The notes beneath the pieces are model-generated. The model was not told the origin of the DNA. It made no database searches and saw nothing but the letters and a program-made list of their open reading frames with translations. Positions 54,102-62,279 of a stretch of DNA of 64,000 bases are shown piece after piece. The translations under genes were made by a program, and so were the position numbers. The stretch spans positions 229,100 to 293,099 of the forward strand of contig UNRJ01000007.1 in the NCBI GenBank assembly GCA_900537125.1, in the 5' to 3' direction. The DNA comes from Rhodobacteraceae bacterium Alg238-R152 (GTDB taxonomy: Bacteria > Pseudomonadota > Alphaproteobacteria > Rhodobacterales > Rhodobacteraceae). Within the stretch, counting starts at the first letter, position 1. Each line of letters begins with the position of its first letter.

Positions 54102-54869
54102 ATGACCCATATAGAGTTTTTGCCGGATGTGCCGGAACAAGACATTGACGTAAATTCTGAATTGGATGCGCTGGCCAAGCGCTATGGCGGGGCCAGTGGG
54201 CTGGGCATGAAAGTGCTTGGCGTGTTGGGCATGCCGGTGAGTGGTTTGCTCAAGAGCTTGCCCAACGAGGTACAGGACGGGCTTGGCGGGGCCACAGAGG
54301 TGGCCTTGATGCAGGCGGTGAAGTGGGCCGATGGCAGCCGAGGGTTGGTGAAAGATCAGCCGGATTGGGTCAATGCCTCGGTCACAGCAGCGCTGGGCGC
54401 GGCTGGTGGGGCTGGGGGGGTAACGTCTTCTTTGGCAGAATTACCGATCACCATCACAGTGCTGTTGCGGGCCATTCAGAGCGTTGGGGTTCAGTACGGC
54501 TTTGATCCCAGTCATGAGAGCGTGCGGTTTGACTGTGTGCGGGTGCTGGCGGCGAATGGGCCATTTGAGGCTGATCGCGGCGCGGATTTGGCAATGTTGG
54601 AACAGCGGGCCGGATTGGCGATGGGCGGTACCAAGTGGATCAGCACGGTGATTGTGCCCAAGTTGGCGCCAGTATTGGGGCAGAAGCTGGCGGCGCAGAT
54701 GGTGCCGGTGATTGGCGCGGCAGCAGGGGCGGCGACAAACTACGCCTACACCAGCTATTATCAGGACATTGCGCATGTGCATTTTGGCCTGCGCAAGCTG
54801 GCCGTGGAGGCGGATGTGTCGCCGGAGGATTTGGTGGACGGAATGCGCAAGCGGCTGGGCAAGGAGTAG
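54102..54869 (+). CDS. EcsC family protein
   Basis: A 255-residue protein with the EcsC-type layout: an N-terminal acidic part, a Gly-rich amphipathic region with ALGAAGGAGGVTSSLAELPI, then an ITVLLRAIQSVGVQYGFDPS helix and a Gly/Ala-rich C-terminus ([40 protein letters not shown]). EcsC proteins occur across bacteria; their role is unclear. It stands alone, convergent with ptsP. Confidence 0.87.
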   Translation: MTHIEFLPDVPEQDIDVNSELDALAKRYGGASGLGMKVLGVLGMPVSGLLKSLPNEVQDGLGGATEVALMQAVKWADGSRGLVKDQPDWVNASVTAALGAAGGAGGVTSSLAELPITITVLLRAIQSVGVQYGFDPSHESVRFDCVRVLAANGPFEADRGADLAMLEQRAGLAMGGTKWISTVIVPKLAPVLGQKLAAQMVPVIGAAAGAATNYAYTSYYQDIAHVHFGLRKLAVEADVSPEDLVDGMRKRLGKE

Positions 54870-54893
54870 CCGAGTAACAATCGGCTAAGCCCG

Positions 54894-57137
54894 TTAGCTG
54901 CTGTTGCGCAGGTACTCCATCACGTCTGGACGTACGGATTGCTCACCGCGGTCCCGCGCGGCGTGGATCACGCGGCGCAACTCTGTGAGATCAACCCGGC
55001 GGATCAGGCTTTTCACTGGACCAATCGAGGCCGGGCGCATCGAGAGATTGCGCAGGCCCATGGCCGCCAGACAGACAGCCTCAATTGGACGGCCTGCGTC
55101 TTCACCACAGAAACTCAGCGGCGTGCCGGTGTCGACGCAACGCGTGACGATGCCCTCAAGGAAGGTCAGGAAGCTGACGTTGAGCGTGTCATAGCGACGG
55201 CGTACACGTTCGTTTTCACGATCAGCGGCAAAGAAGAACTGTTTCAGATCATTGCCACCGATGGAGAGGAAGTCGACCTCCTCATAAAACTTGGTTGGCG
55301 CAAAGGCCAAAGACGGGGTTTCGAGCATGGCGCCCACTTCGATCTCTGAGGGCAGCGGATGGCCAAGGATCGTTTCACGCTCGATGGCTTTGTCCACCTC
55401 TGCCTTTGCGGCGGTGTATTCCTCATACTGGGCAATAAAGGGGAACATGATGGTTAGCGGCCGACCATTGGCGGCCCGTAGCAGCGCCTGAAGCTGCATG
55501 CGCATGACGCCGGGTTTGTCGAGCGCGACGCGTACCGCACGCCAGCCAAGCGCTGGGTTGGGCTCGTCTTGAGGGGCCATGTAGGGAAGAACCTTGTCAG
55601 AGCCGATGTCGAGTGTGCGGAAGACTACACGTTTGCCGGCGGCCGCATCCATCACCGTGGAATACAGCTGGGCCAGCTCCGTGCGCTTGGGCATCTGGTT
55701 GCGGATCAGGAACTGCAACTCGGTGCGGAACAAGCCGACACCTTCGGCACCTGATGAGGCCAGCGAGGGCAAGTCTGCCATCAGGCCCGCGTTCATCGTC
55801 AGGTGTAGCAAGGCGCCGTCGCGGCTTTTGGCCTCTTTGTCGCGGATGCTGGCGTAGCGTTCTTGCGCCTGTGCAGCCATCGCAATCTTGTCACGGAAGG
55901 CGGTCACAACCGTGTCGTCGGGACGCAGATGCACAACGCCCTGATCGCCGTCGACCATGATGTGGTCGCCATTGAGCGCTTCGGTGGTGATTTTGTCCGC
56001 GTGGATCACCAGTGGAATTGCCAAGGCACGGGCGACAATGGCGGCGTGGCTGCCAACGGAGCCTTCTTCGAGAATGATGCCTTTGAGTTTGCGGCCATAT
56101 TCCAGAAGTTCACCCGGGCCGATGTTGCGGGCGATCAGAATGGGATCGGTTGGCATATCCGCACCGGTCTCGCTGCCTTGACCGGTGAGGATGCGCAGCA
56201 GGCGGTTTGAGAGGTCGTCGAGATCATGCAGCCGTTCGCGCAGATATTGGTCGGTGACTTGCTCCATACGGGCGCGGGCGGTGGATTGTTCTTTCTCTAC
56301 AGCGGCTTCGGCGGACAGGCCACGGGCGATGTCCTGCTCGATGCGCTTCATCCAGCCTTTGGAATTGGCAAACATGCGGTAGGCCTCGAGCACCTCAAGC
56401 TGTTCTTTGTCGCCGCGTTTCACCCCGTCCAGCATTTTGTCGACACCAACACGAAGTTCCTCGACCGCGTTATGCAGCCGGGGAAGCTCGACGTCGGGAT
56501 CATCCGCGACCGGGTTGGTCACAACCACGCGGGGTTCGTGCAACCAGACGTGGCCTTCGCTGGCGCCTTCTTGACCAGAGGTGCCGCGGAACAGTTCAGA
56601 TTGTTGGTGGCGTGCGCTCATGGCGGCGCCTTCGCCCACAAACGCGCCGAGCTCAGTCATTTCGGCCAGCACCATGGCAACCACTTCCAGCGCGTAGACT
56701 TCATCAGGTGAGTAGCCGCGTTTGTTTTTGGATTGCACCACAAGCACGCCAAGATTGTCGCCAAGCCGCTGCACCGGTACGCCACAAAAGCTGGAGAAGA
56801 TCTCTTCGCCGGTTTCCGGCATGTAACGGAAGCCTTTGGCGCTGGGGGCGTCGTCGGTGTTTACAACTTTGGAGGTGCGGGCCACGCGGCCAACAAGGCC
56901 TTCTCCAACACGCATCCGGGTCTGGTGCACGGCGGCTGCATTCAGACCTTCGGTGGCGCAGAGTTCCAGGGTTTCTTCGTCACGAAACAGGTAGATCGAG
57001 CAAACCTCGGTGCCCATAGACGACGCAATCAGATGGGTGATTTTGTCCAAGCGCTCTTGACCGGCGCTGTCTTCAGCCAAAGCGTCGCGCAGGCGCCCCA
57101 GAAGTTTGCGGCTCTCGGTCTCGGTTTTTTGCACCAT
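54894..57137 (-). CDS. ptsP: Phosphoenolpyruvate-protein phosphotransferase EI-Ntr (PtsP)
   Basis: A 747-residue enzyme I of the nitrogen-related phosphotransfer system. The N-terminal GAF domain (about 1-150) starts LLGRLRDALAEDSAGQERLD. The phosphohistidine domain has EGSVGSHAAIVARALAIPLV with the active His, and the C-terminal PEP-binding TIM barrel has MFPFIAQYEEYTAA, EVGAMLETPSLAF, FLSIGGNDLKQFF and SFCGEDAGRP. It passes phosphate to NPr and EIIA-Ntr, linking PEP and nitrogen status to regulation. Partner genes are not in the window. It follows lysC on the same strand, as in many alphaproteobacteria. Confidence 0.96.
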   Translation of the reverse strand: MVQKTETESRKLLGRLRDALAEDSAGQERLDKITHLIASSMGTEVCSIYLFRDEETLELCATEGLNAAAVHQTRMRVGEGLVGRVARTSKVVNTDDAPSAKGFRYMPETGEEIFSSFCGVPVQRLGDNLGVLVVQSKNKRGYSPDEVYALEVVAMVLAEMTELGAFVGEGAAMSARHQQSELFRGTSGQEGASEGHVWLHEPRVVVTNPVADDPDVELPRLHNAVEELRVGVDKMLDGVKRGDKEQLEVLEAYRMFANSKGWMKRIEQDIARGLSAEAAVEKEQSTARARMEQVTDQYLRERLHDLDDLSNRLLRILTGQGSETGADMPTDPILIARNIGPGELLEYGRKLKGIILEEGSVGSHAAIVARALAIPLVIHADKITTEALNGDHIMVDGDQGVVHLRPDDTVVTAFRDKIAMAAQAQERYASIRDKEAKSRDGALLHLTMNAGLMADLPSLASSGAEGVGLFRTELQFLIRNQMPKRTELAQLYSTVMDAAAGKRVVFRTLDIGSDKVLPYMAPQDEPNPALGWRAVRVALDKPGVMRMQLQALLRAANGRPLTIMFPFIAQYEEYTAAKAEVDKAIERETILGHPLPSEIEVGAMLETPSLAFAPTKFYEEVDFLSIGGNDLKQFFFAADRENERVRRRYDTLNVSFLTFLEGIVTRCVDTGTPLSFCGEDAGRPIEAVCLAAMGLRNLSMRPASIGPVKSLIRRVDLTELRRVIHAARDRGEQSVRPDVMEYLRNSS

Positions 57138-57460
57138 TGGAGGTGGGGTCCTTGTCGCTACTCGCGCCCGAATAGATCACACCAGGCGTGAAATCAAAAT
57201 GGTTTATGCTGTTGTCTTGCGGGCAATAATACGCCGCGATGCAGCGATTTTTGTGAAGGAAATTCGAAAAAGTGGAGCAGGACTATAAAAAGCGGGATGT
57301 TCTGTGGTGATATGAAACGCTGCACCGTAGCAATATTGTTGGTGGATGTGGCCGCGAGATCTAAAAAGGAGGCAAAATGCCGCAAATGTAAGCGCTTATG
57401 ATCTCGCAAACCAAAAACGCGCGGCTGATGGGCCGCGCGCTGGAAACGTGTTTGAGCTGA
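57138..57460. other. Gap between ptsP and lysC
   Basis: About 320 bp hold the lysC terminator and the ptsP promoter region. Two very short plus-strand frames (one preceded by AAAAGGAGG and reading MPQM) were considered but look accidental. Confidence 0.5.
57413..57439 (-). terminator. Rho-independent terminator after lysC
   Basis: CGCGCGGC (57418-57425) pairs with GCCGCGCG (57432-57439) around a 6-base loop, and five A residues on the plus strand (57413-57417) give the T run in minus-strand RNA. It lies just after the lysC stop and separates lysC from ptsP. Confidence 0.9.
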
Positions 57461-58699
57461 TTAGCCTGCTTTTTCCAACTCAAAGGCGTCGTGCAGGGAT
57501 TGCACGGCCAGCTCCATATATTTGCGGTCAATCAAAACCGAGATTTTGATTTCCGAGGTGGTGATGACTTTGATGTTCACCCCTTCATCGGACAGCACTT
57601 TAAACATCTTAGCAGCCACACCGGATTGAGAGCGCATGCCAATGCCAACCACAGAAACTTTGGAGACATCTTCGTCAATCACCAGCTCTGCAAAGTTCAA
57701 CCCGCCGGAAGTTTTGAGCTCGTCCAATGCAGACTCGGCGCGTTTCACCTGATCGGTGGGCAGCGAGTAGGTCATGTCGGTGCGACCGTCCTCGGAGATG
57801 TTCTGCACAATCATGTCGACGTTCACGCCTGCGTCGCTAAGGCAGCCAAAGATGATCGAGGCGATGCCCGGTCGGTCGGCCACTGACAGCAGGGTCATTT
57901 TGGCTTCGTCGCGGGAGTAGGCCACACCGGCCACAACATTGGATTCCATGATTTCCTCCTCATCGCAGACCAGTGTGCCGGCCTCGTCAGATTGTTCTTC
58001 AAAAGAGCTGAGCACGCGCAGCTTTACCTTATAGCGCATGGCCAGCTCGACCGAGCGTGTTTGCAGGACTTTGGCACCCAGAGAGGCCAGTTCCAGCATT
58101 TCTTCAAAGGCAATTTTGTCCAGCTTGCGCGCTTTGGCACAAATTCGCGGGTCGGTGGTATAGACGCCGTCCACATCAGTGTAGATGTCACAGCGTTCCG
58201 CCCCAAAGGCGGCGGCAAAAGCCACGGCAGTGGTGTCAGAGCCACCCCGTCCCAATGTTGCAATGCGGCCTTCATCACTGATGCCTTGGAAGCCGGCCAC
58301 CACAGCCACACGCATGCCCTCGCCAAACTTGGCATTGAGGTTGTCGGTGGGGATCTCTTCAATCCGAGCCTGGCTGTGCGCAGAGGTGGTTTTTAGCGGC
58401 ACCTGCCAACCTTGCCAACTGCGCGCGGGGACGTCCATTTCTTGCAACGTCAACGCCATCAGGCCTGCGGTGACGTTTTCACCGGAGCTGACAATGGCGT
58501 CATACTCGCGGGCATCATAGAGCGGCGAAGTTTCATCCACATAGCCCACAAGCTTGTTGGTTTCGCCGGACATGGCGGAGACAATGACAATCACGTCATA
58601 GCCTTTGGCCACCTCAACGCCGACCCGTTTGGCGGCGCGGCGGATGCGGTCGAGGTTGGCGACGGATGTGCCGCCAAATTTCATCACAAGTACGGGCAT
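57461..58699 (-). CDS. lysC: Aspartate kinase
   Basis: A 412-residue monofunctional aspartokinase, the first step to lysine, threonine and methionine. The catalytic start is VLVMKFGGTSVANLDRIRRA, with SSGENVTAGLMAL and ATLGRGGSDTTAVAFAAAFG as further kinase blocks. Two ACT domains follow from about residue 260 (SVADRPGIASIIFGCLSDAG, VSVVGIGMRSQSGVAAKMFK), so allosteric control by lysine and/or threonine is expected. The threonine synthase gene lies 18 kb away. Confidence 0.97.
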   Translation of the reverse strand: MPVLVMKFGGTSVANLDRIRRAAKRVGVEVAKGYDVIVIVSAMSGETNKLVGYVDETSPLYDAREYDAIVSSGENVTAGLMALTLQEMDVPARSWQGWQVPLKTTSAHSQARIEEIPTDNLNAKFGEGMRVAVVAGFQGISDEGRIATLGRGGSDTTAVAFAAAFGAERCDIYTDVDGVYTTDPRICAKARKLDKIAFEEMLELASLGAKVLQTRSVELAMRYKVKLRVLSSFEEQSDEAGTLVCDEEEIMESNVVAGVAYSRDEAKMTLLSVADRPGIASIIFGCLSDAGVNVDMIVQNISEDGRTDMTYSLPTDQVKRAESALDELKTSGGLNFAELVIDEDVSKVSVVGIGMRSQSGVAAKMFKVLSDEGVNIKVITTSEIKISVLIDRKYMELAVQSLHDAFELEKAG

Positions 58700-58790
58700 G
58701 GCGCGTCCTTATATCGTAAGTCGCAGGCGGTGTACGCGGTTGATGGTCAAGAGGCAAGGAGGATTGGCACGGCAGTTTGGGAAGGTATGA

Positions 58791-58855
58791 GGAGGGGCCA
58801 GCCCCTCCGCCACACGATGTGTGTCTCCTCCCCGGGATATTTTTGGAAAGTGAAA
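58791..58855. repeat. Intergenic hairpin and roseobacter-type repeat
   Basis: GGAGGGGC (58791-58798) pairs with GCCCCTCC (58801-58808) around a 2-base centre, followed by CTCCTCCCCGGGATATTTTTGG, of which the CCGGGATATTTTTGGAAA core recurs in intergenic regions of many roseobacters. It lies between the SDR and lysC genes. Confidence 0.5.
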
Positions 58856-58867
58856 GTTGGGCGGGGC

Positions 58868-59512
58868 TTAGATCGGGTGGGCGCGGCCATCCCAGGTTTC
58901 AAAACGACCGGTGGTGTCTAGGTCAAGCGCCTCAAAGCGTTTAACCAGTCCACTGGCGGACTCAGCAACAGTGATGTCCCCACCGTCGCCGCCCATATCG
59001 GTTTTCACCCAGCCGGGGTGATAGATGCCCACAGCGATGCCGATGTGTTTGAGGTCTTGTGCCAGATTGAGGCCAAGGTTCAGCGCGGCGGCTTTGGAGG
59101 CGCGGTAGATGTAGCCGCCACCGCCAAGTTTTGTGCTGGAGCCCATTTGGGATGAGATAATCGCGATTTTGGGATTTTGCGCCAATTGCAGGTTGGGCAG
59201 CAGATTCTGAACGGTCAAAAACACGCCGGTGACATTGGCGGCAAAAGTGTCTGCCCAAAGGTCGGGCGCATAGCCATCCGCGAGATTTTGGCCTTTGTCC
59301 AGGAATACGCCCGCATTGCAGATTAGGAGATCAACCGGCTGTGTGTCCAAGGCGTGTGCCAATGCGCGCTGGCTTTCTGCGTTGGTGATGTCGAGCTGCA
59401 AAAACTCGCCGCCGGATCGGCTGGTGCCTGTGACTTTGTGGCCTTGGGTGTTCAATGTCTGGCTTAGGGCCTGTCCAATGCCGCGATTGGCACCGGTGAT
59501 GACAATATGCAT
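58868..59512 (-). CDS. SDR family oxidoreductase
   Basis: A 214-residue short-chain dehydrogenase/reductase. The NAD(P)-binding motif is VITGANRGIGQALSQTL, LLICNAGVF is the NAG motif, and IISSQMGSS with YIYRASKAAALNLG gives the catalytic Ser, Tyr and Lys (YxxxK). Length and layout resemble CsgA-like SDRs of unknown substrate. It lies 21 bp after the DUF1178 gene on the same strand. Confidence 0.92.
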   Translation of the reverse strand: MHIVITGANRGIGQALSQTLNTQGHKVTGTSRSGGEFLQLDITNAESQRALAHALDTQPVDLLICNAGVFLDKGQNLADGYAPDLWADTFAANVTGVFLTVQNLLPNLQLAQNPKIAIISSQMGSSTKLGGGGYIYRASKAAALNLGLNLAQDLKHIGIAVGIYHPGWVKTDMGGDGGDITVAESASGLVKRFEALDLDTTGRFETWDGRAHPI

Positions 59513-59533
59513 AGAGACGCTCCTTTATAGCGA

Positions 59534-60019
59534 TCAGTTGGTTTTGCGGCCAATGCTGAAGGGCAGCGGTGTCACGGGTACACCGTCCTCTATCAAGGCT
59601 TTGGCCTCTTCCACTTTGGCCTCGCCGTAGATGGCGCGCTCCGGGGCCTCGCCATCATGCATGGCGCGGGCTTCACTGGCGAAGTCTTTGCCAACATAGT
59701 CGGAGTTTGCCTCAACCTGTGTGCGCAGCTCTTTGAGGGCTTGTTCGGCGGCGGAGGCGGGCGCGCCGAGGGGGCCGGGCGTCAGTGCGGGCTTCGGGGT
59801 GGACTCGGCTGGTTGCGGGGCGGGGGCCTCTTGCGGTTTTGCAGCGGCGCTGCGGGCCGGGCGCACACGAGGGGCCATCATGGCCTTTTCCACCGATGTG
59901 TCGCCACAGACCGCGCAGGATATCAGGCTCGCGGCTTTGAGCTTGTCAAAGGCGTCAGCGGATTGAAACCAGCTGTCAAAGCGGTGGTCGTTTGCACATT
60001 TCAGAGTGTAGTTGATCAT
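59534..60019 (-). CDS. DUF1178 family protein
   Basis: A 161-residue protein. Its N-terminus is a zinc-ribbon-like module with YTLKCANDHRFDSWFQSADAFD and SCAVCGDTSVEKAMMAPRVR (Cys residues at KCAND and SCAVC). A Pro/Ala-rich linker (APAPQPAESTPKPALTPG) and a helical C-terminus with EANSDYVGKDFASEARAMHD follow. DUF1178 is common in alphaproteobacteria with unknown function. The start at 60019 fits the family; a longer frame upstream overlaps the NUDIX gene region. Confidence 0.93.
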   Translation of the reverse strand: MINYTLKCANDHRFDSWFQSADAFDKLKAASLISCAVCGDTSVEKAMMAPRVRPARSAAAKPQEAPAPQPAESTPKPALTPGPLGAPASAAEQALKELRTQVEANSDYVGKDFASEARAMHDGEAPERAIYGEAKVEEAKALIEDGVPVTPLPFSIGRKTN

Positions 60020-60098
60020 TGGTGTGTGATGCTGCCCATGGATTGTCTGGTGAGCATAAGGGGCTGGTAGGATGGGATCAAGCAAAGGCGACGCGGGG

Positions 60099-60575
60099 TT
60101 AACGGCGGATCTCATTGGGGTCAAAACTGCGCACCAGCTTGGCAAGATCAGGGTTTTCGATGCGTTTGGCGGCCTTTTGCGGGCTGAGCCATTTGCGCTG
60201 CCGCTGACCGGCTTCGGGGTACGCCCTTGCCAGCTTGTCAATGTGCAATGGGAAAACAAGAACCCGAATGGTTTGGCCGCGCTTTGGGCCGCGGGTTTTG
60301 CGGTAGCGGTAGGTGCCAAGGCAGTGTTTGCGCGCGCGCCCCAAGATACCGGCCTCTTCCCAAGCCTCTTGTGCCGCTGCTTTGTGGGGTTTGAAGCCGT
60401 CCATTGGCCAACCTTTGGGGAGAAGCCATTGGCAGGTGCCGCGAGAGGTGATCAGCAGCACCTCTACCTTCCCTTTGTGAATGCGGTACGGCAGCGCGGC
60501 AAACTGGATGTTTTTGCCCCGCTTCTGCGCTTTGCGGATCATGGCCTCTGTTGTGGCCGGGTCAAGCAGGCCCAT
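60099..60575 (-). CDS. NUDIX hydrolase
   Basis: A 158-residue Nudix-fold enzyme. The box region is GWPMDGFKPHKAAAQEAWEE followed by AGI; compared with GX5EX7REUXEEXGU, the first Glu is replaced by Phe and the Arg by Gln, which occurs in diphosphoinositol-polyphosphate-type members. FAALPYRIHKGKVEVLLITS opens the fold. GGAG before ATG at 60575 fixes the start. The substrate (nucleoside diphosphate derivative or inositol phosphate) is open. This is the last ordinary chromosomal gene before the island. Confidence 0.88.
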   Translation of the reverse strand: MGLLDPATTEAMIRKAQKRGKNIQFAALPYRIHKGKVEVLLITSRGTCQWLLPKGWPMDGFKPHKAAAQEAWEEAGILGRARKHCLGTYRYRKTRGPKRGQTIRVLVFPLHIDKLARAYPEAGQRQRKWLSPQKAAKRIENPDLAKLVRSFDPNEIRR

Positions 60576-60851
60576 GTGATCTCCTAAGGCGTGTGCGTGC
60601 TGTGGTGGCAGTACTCTAGCAGGGTACTGGGGCAGGCCAAGAGGCGGTGCGTGGTTTCTTTTGGGCCTGTGTCGGGGTTGTTCGTTGACAGACATTATTA
60701 CAGTGATGTCGGAACACCCCGGAGGATATTGGAAGACCTCAGATGAGACCTTTAAAATAAGGCTCAAAGAGGCGTTTGTAGGGCTTTCTCTGGGTGTCAT
60801 GGCCTGTCATGCAGAACGTGACACGATGGCGGTTATGCGCCTTTGGGTGCG
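60576..60851. other. Left border of the accessory region, no convincing gene
   Basis: Downstream of the NUDIX gene, sequence turns A/T-richer. A plus-strand frame of about 90-105 codons (from 60661 or 60706 to 60978) has no ribosome-binding site, no recognisable motifs, and runs into the repeat cluster, so I do not call it a gene. Confidence 0.4.
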
Positions 60852-61074
60852 GAACTTACATGCACTGCAAGTGTTATTGTCAAACAGGCAACGGCCCAAT
60901 GAAATAAGAGGGTTTGGCGCGGTTTGGTGTGTGGTTGACGGCCTTTTGGTGCGTCCGAACATACATGCTGCCGTGTAAGTTCTCTTTTACCATGTAAGAA
61001 TGAGATTATGCTTTTAACCACATGGGGTTAGGTGTCTTGCGTAATGCAGTTTTCTGTGTGCGAACTTACATGCA
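60852..61074. repeat. Iteron-like repeat cluster (GAACTTACATGCA)
   Basis: Two identical 13-mers GAACTTACATGCA lie at 60852-60864 and 61062-61074, both preceded by G-T-G-C-G(G). A third, GAACATACATGCT, is at 60957-60969 with two changes. Two inverted partial copies are CGTGTAAGTTC (60972-60982) and CATGTAAGAA (60991-61000). The third and the first inverted copy face each other as a 26-bp imperfect dyad. Spaced direct repeats of this length near a ParB-like gene are typical of plasmid or element replication origins, partition sites or operators. Confidence 0.7.
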
Positions 61075-61097
61075 ATTTTTTAAATTTTATGGTCTTT

Positions 61098-61124
61098 GAG
61101 GTGCGTTCTCGCGCCTCAATTTTG
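61098..61124 (+). terminator. Weak terminator-like hairpin
   Basis: GAGGTGCG (61098-61105) pairs with CGCGCCTC (61110-61117) with one wobble around TTCT, followed by AATTTTG. It ends transcription, if at all, from the repeat region on the plus strand. Confidence 0.4.
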
Positions 61125-61125
61125 T

Positions 61126-61461
61126 TTATGCCGGCTGCGTGGCTCGCTCTGGTTTGGGGGTTCGGTACGGTTTGGATTGGGCGAGATCACAGTTTGGCAA
61201 ACTTAAGTCGGTCGTCAAAACACAATACGATTTTGTCCCATATGACACATCGCGCCCACGCGGAGTTGTAGGGTATCCTATTCTTGTCAGGATTGGTGCG
61301 AAGACGCGACGGGTGAAGGTGATTGTGCTTTTTGCGCCCTGGGCGCGTAGCCATTCTGCCGAGGTGTCAAACATCTTTACTAGGGAGGCGCGGTCGCGCG
61401 CCTCGACGCGGGTCATTTCCCAAACATCAGGCGAGTCTGGTAGTTCGATTCCTGTGGCCAC
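61126..61461 (-). CDS. Possible small protein on the opposite strand of the parB remnant
   Basis: A minus-strand frame of 111 codons from a GTG at 61461: MATGIELPDSPDVWEMTRVE, then RDRASLVKMFDTSAEWLRAQ and a basic segment (TRRVFAPILTRIGYPTTPRG). Composition and Trp/Glu placement look like real protein. The frame stays open upstream through GWHSWPAQLAGGFKTVATG without a start codon, overlapping the ParB-like frame on the other strand. It could be an old mobile-element gene, a fragment, or a shadow. No family is recognised. Confidence 0.4.
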   Translation of the reverse strand: MATGIELPDSPDVWEMTRVEARDRASLVKMFDTSAEWLRAQGAKSTITFTRRVFAPILTRIGYPTTPRGRDVSYGTKSYCVLTTDLSLPNCDLAQSKPYRTPKPERATQPA

Positions 61462-61971
61462 CGTCTTGAAGCCGCCCGCCAGCTGAGCTGGCCAACTGTG
61501 CCAGCCATGGTGTGGCCTGATGTAACTGACGACTGGGCGGCGCTGATGGAGATCGATGACAACTTGTCAGGGTCCGATCTCAGCACCATGGAGCTGGCTG
61601 TTTTCCTTGCCAAGCGCAAAGAGGTTTTTGAACGCCTGCATCCAGAAACAAAACACGGGGGCGATCGCGGCAATCAACTCACCGGTGGGAGGCAAAACGA
61701 CACGATGTCGTTTTGCCAATCAGTAGCTGAAAAACGCGACATTAGCCCGCGCGAGGTGGAGCGCTTGGTGAAGGCGGGCAAGCGTCTTTCAGACCGAGAT
61801 GTGCGGAAGCTTTCTCAGGCACCACAACAGCCAACGCTTAAAGATCTTCTGGACCTTGGTAACATGGAGGCTGGGCCAAAGCGCGACGAAGTGATCCAAC
61901 ACCTGACCCTTGGTGAAGCCACAAGCGTGAAGGCGGCAGTTGTCGCTGCGGATCCCAGGGCGAGGAGGTGA
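61460..61971 (+). pseudogene. ParB-like protein gene lacking its 5' part
   Basis: The plus frame reads CGHRLEAARQLSWPTVPAMV, the end of a ParB N-terminal domain (compare G-x-H-R-L-x-A-A-x-x-L-x-W), then the C-terminal region of ParB-like proteins found on rhodobacterial plasmids and prophages: EIDDNLSGSDLSTMELAVFL, AKRKEVFERLHPETKHGG, and SVAEKRDISPREVERLVKAG, which resembles an HTH. Immediately upstream lies an in-frame TAG, so the first part of the ParB domain (GxxR/HxN region) is gone. An intact protein could only begin at GTG 61498 or later. It is therefore a truncated relic, yet its codon pattern is still intact. Confidence 0.75.
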
Positions 61972-62243
61972 ATAAGGACGCGCCGGAATGCGAGCCCTTC
62001 GCTACTGTGCGGGAAGTTGGCAGCTATCTCCATGGGCTCTGCCGGGCAGGCTATTGCGCGAAAGACAAGAACTTCAAGGAGACCCACCACTACATCGGGC
62101 GTCAGCTTCATCTGATGATGACCCCAAAGGCCAACCCCGCCGACCAGCAAAACCTTGGGCAACGCGACGAAATTGATTTTTGCAACCTGTGCGACAAAAT
62201 TCGATGTACTACTACTTTCAAAGTAGACATATTTTTAGTGTGA
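61968..62243 (+). CDS. Small soluble protein translationally coupled to the ParB-like gene
   Basis: A 91-residue frame whose GTG start (61968-61970) overlaps the ParB-like stop TGA (GTGA overlap), with GGGCGAGG just upstream. The sequence ATVREVGSYLHGLCRAGYCA, KNFKETHHYIGRQLHLMMTP looks helical, with several Cys (LCRAGYC, FCNLCDK) that could bind a metal as a C-x2-C pair. I know no family. The final ~15 codons contain the 15-bp palindrome before the ATPase gene, so the gene end may be non-native or serve both as code and operator. Confidence 0.55.
   Translation: MNKDAPECEPFATVREVGSYLHGLCRAGYCAKDKNFKETHHYIGRQLHLMMTPKANPADQQNLGQRDEIDFCNLCDKIRCTTTFKVDIFLV
62212..62226. promoter_or_regulatory. 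Perfect 15-bp palindrome before the AAA ATPase gene
   Basis: CTACTTT (62212-62218), a central C, and AAAGTAG (62220-62226) form a perfect dyad followed by ACATATTTTTAGTGTGA. It lies 54 bp before the ATPase start and is a good candidate operator or promoter site for that gene. Confidence 0.55.
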
Positions 62244-62279
62244 TCGCCGCTTGGAGTTGGGCGCAAACTTGAGGTTCAA

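Noticed and set aside
57370..57392. Mini-ORF MPQM behind a perfect GGAGG
   Set aside because: Only four codons; no attenuator-type hairpin alternative to it, and it reads away from both neighbours.
60661..60978. 105-codon plus frame before and through the repeat cluster
   Set aside because: No ribosome-binding site, no motif, and its second half consists of the repeats.
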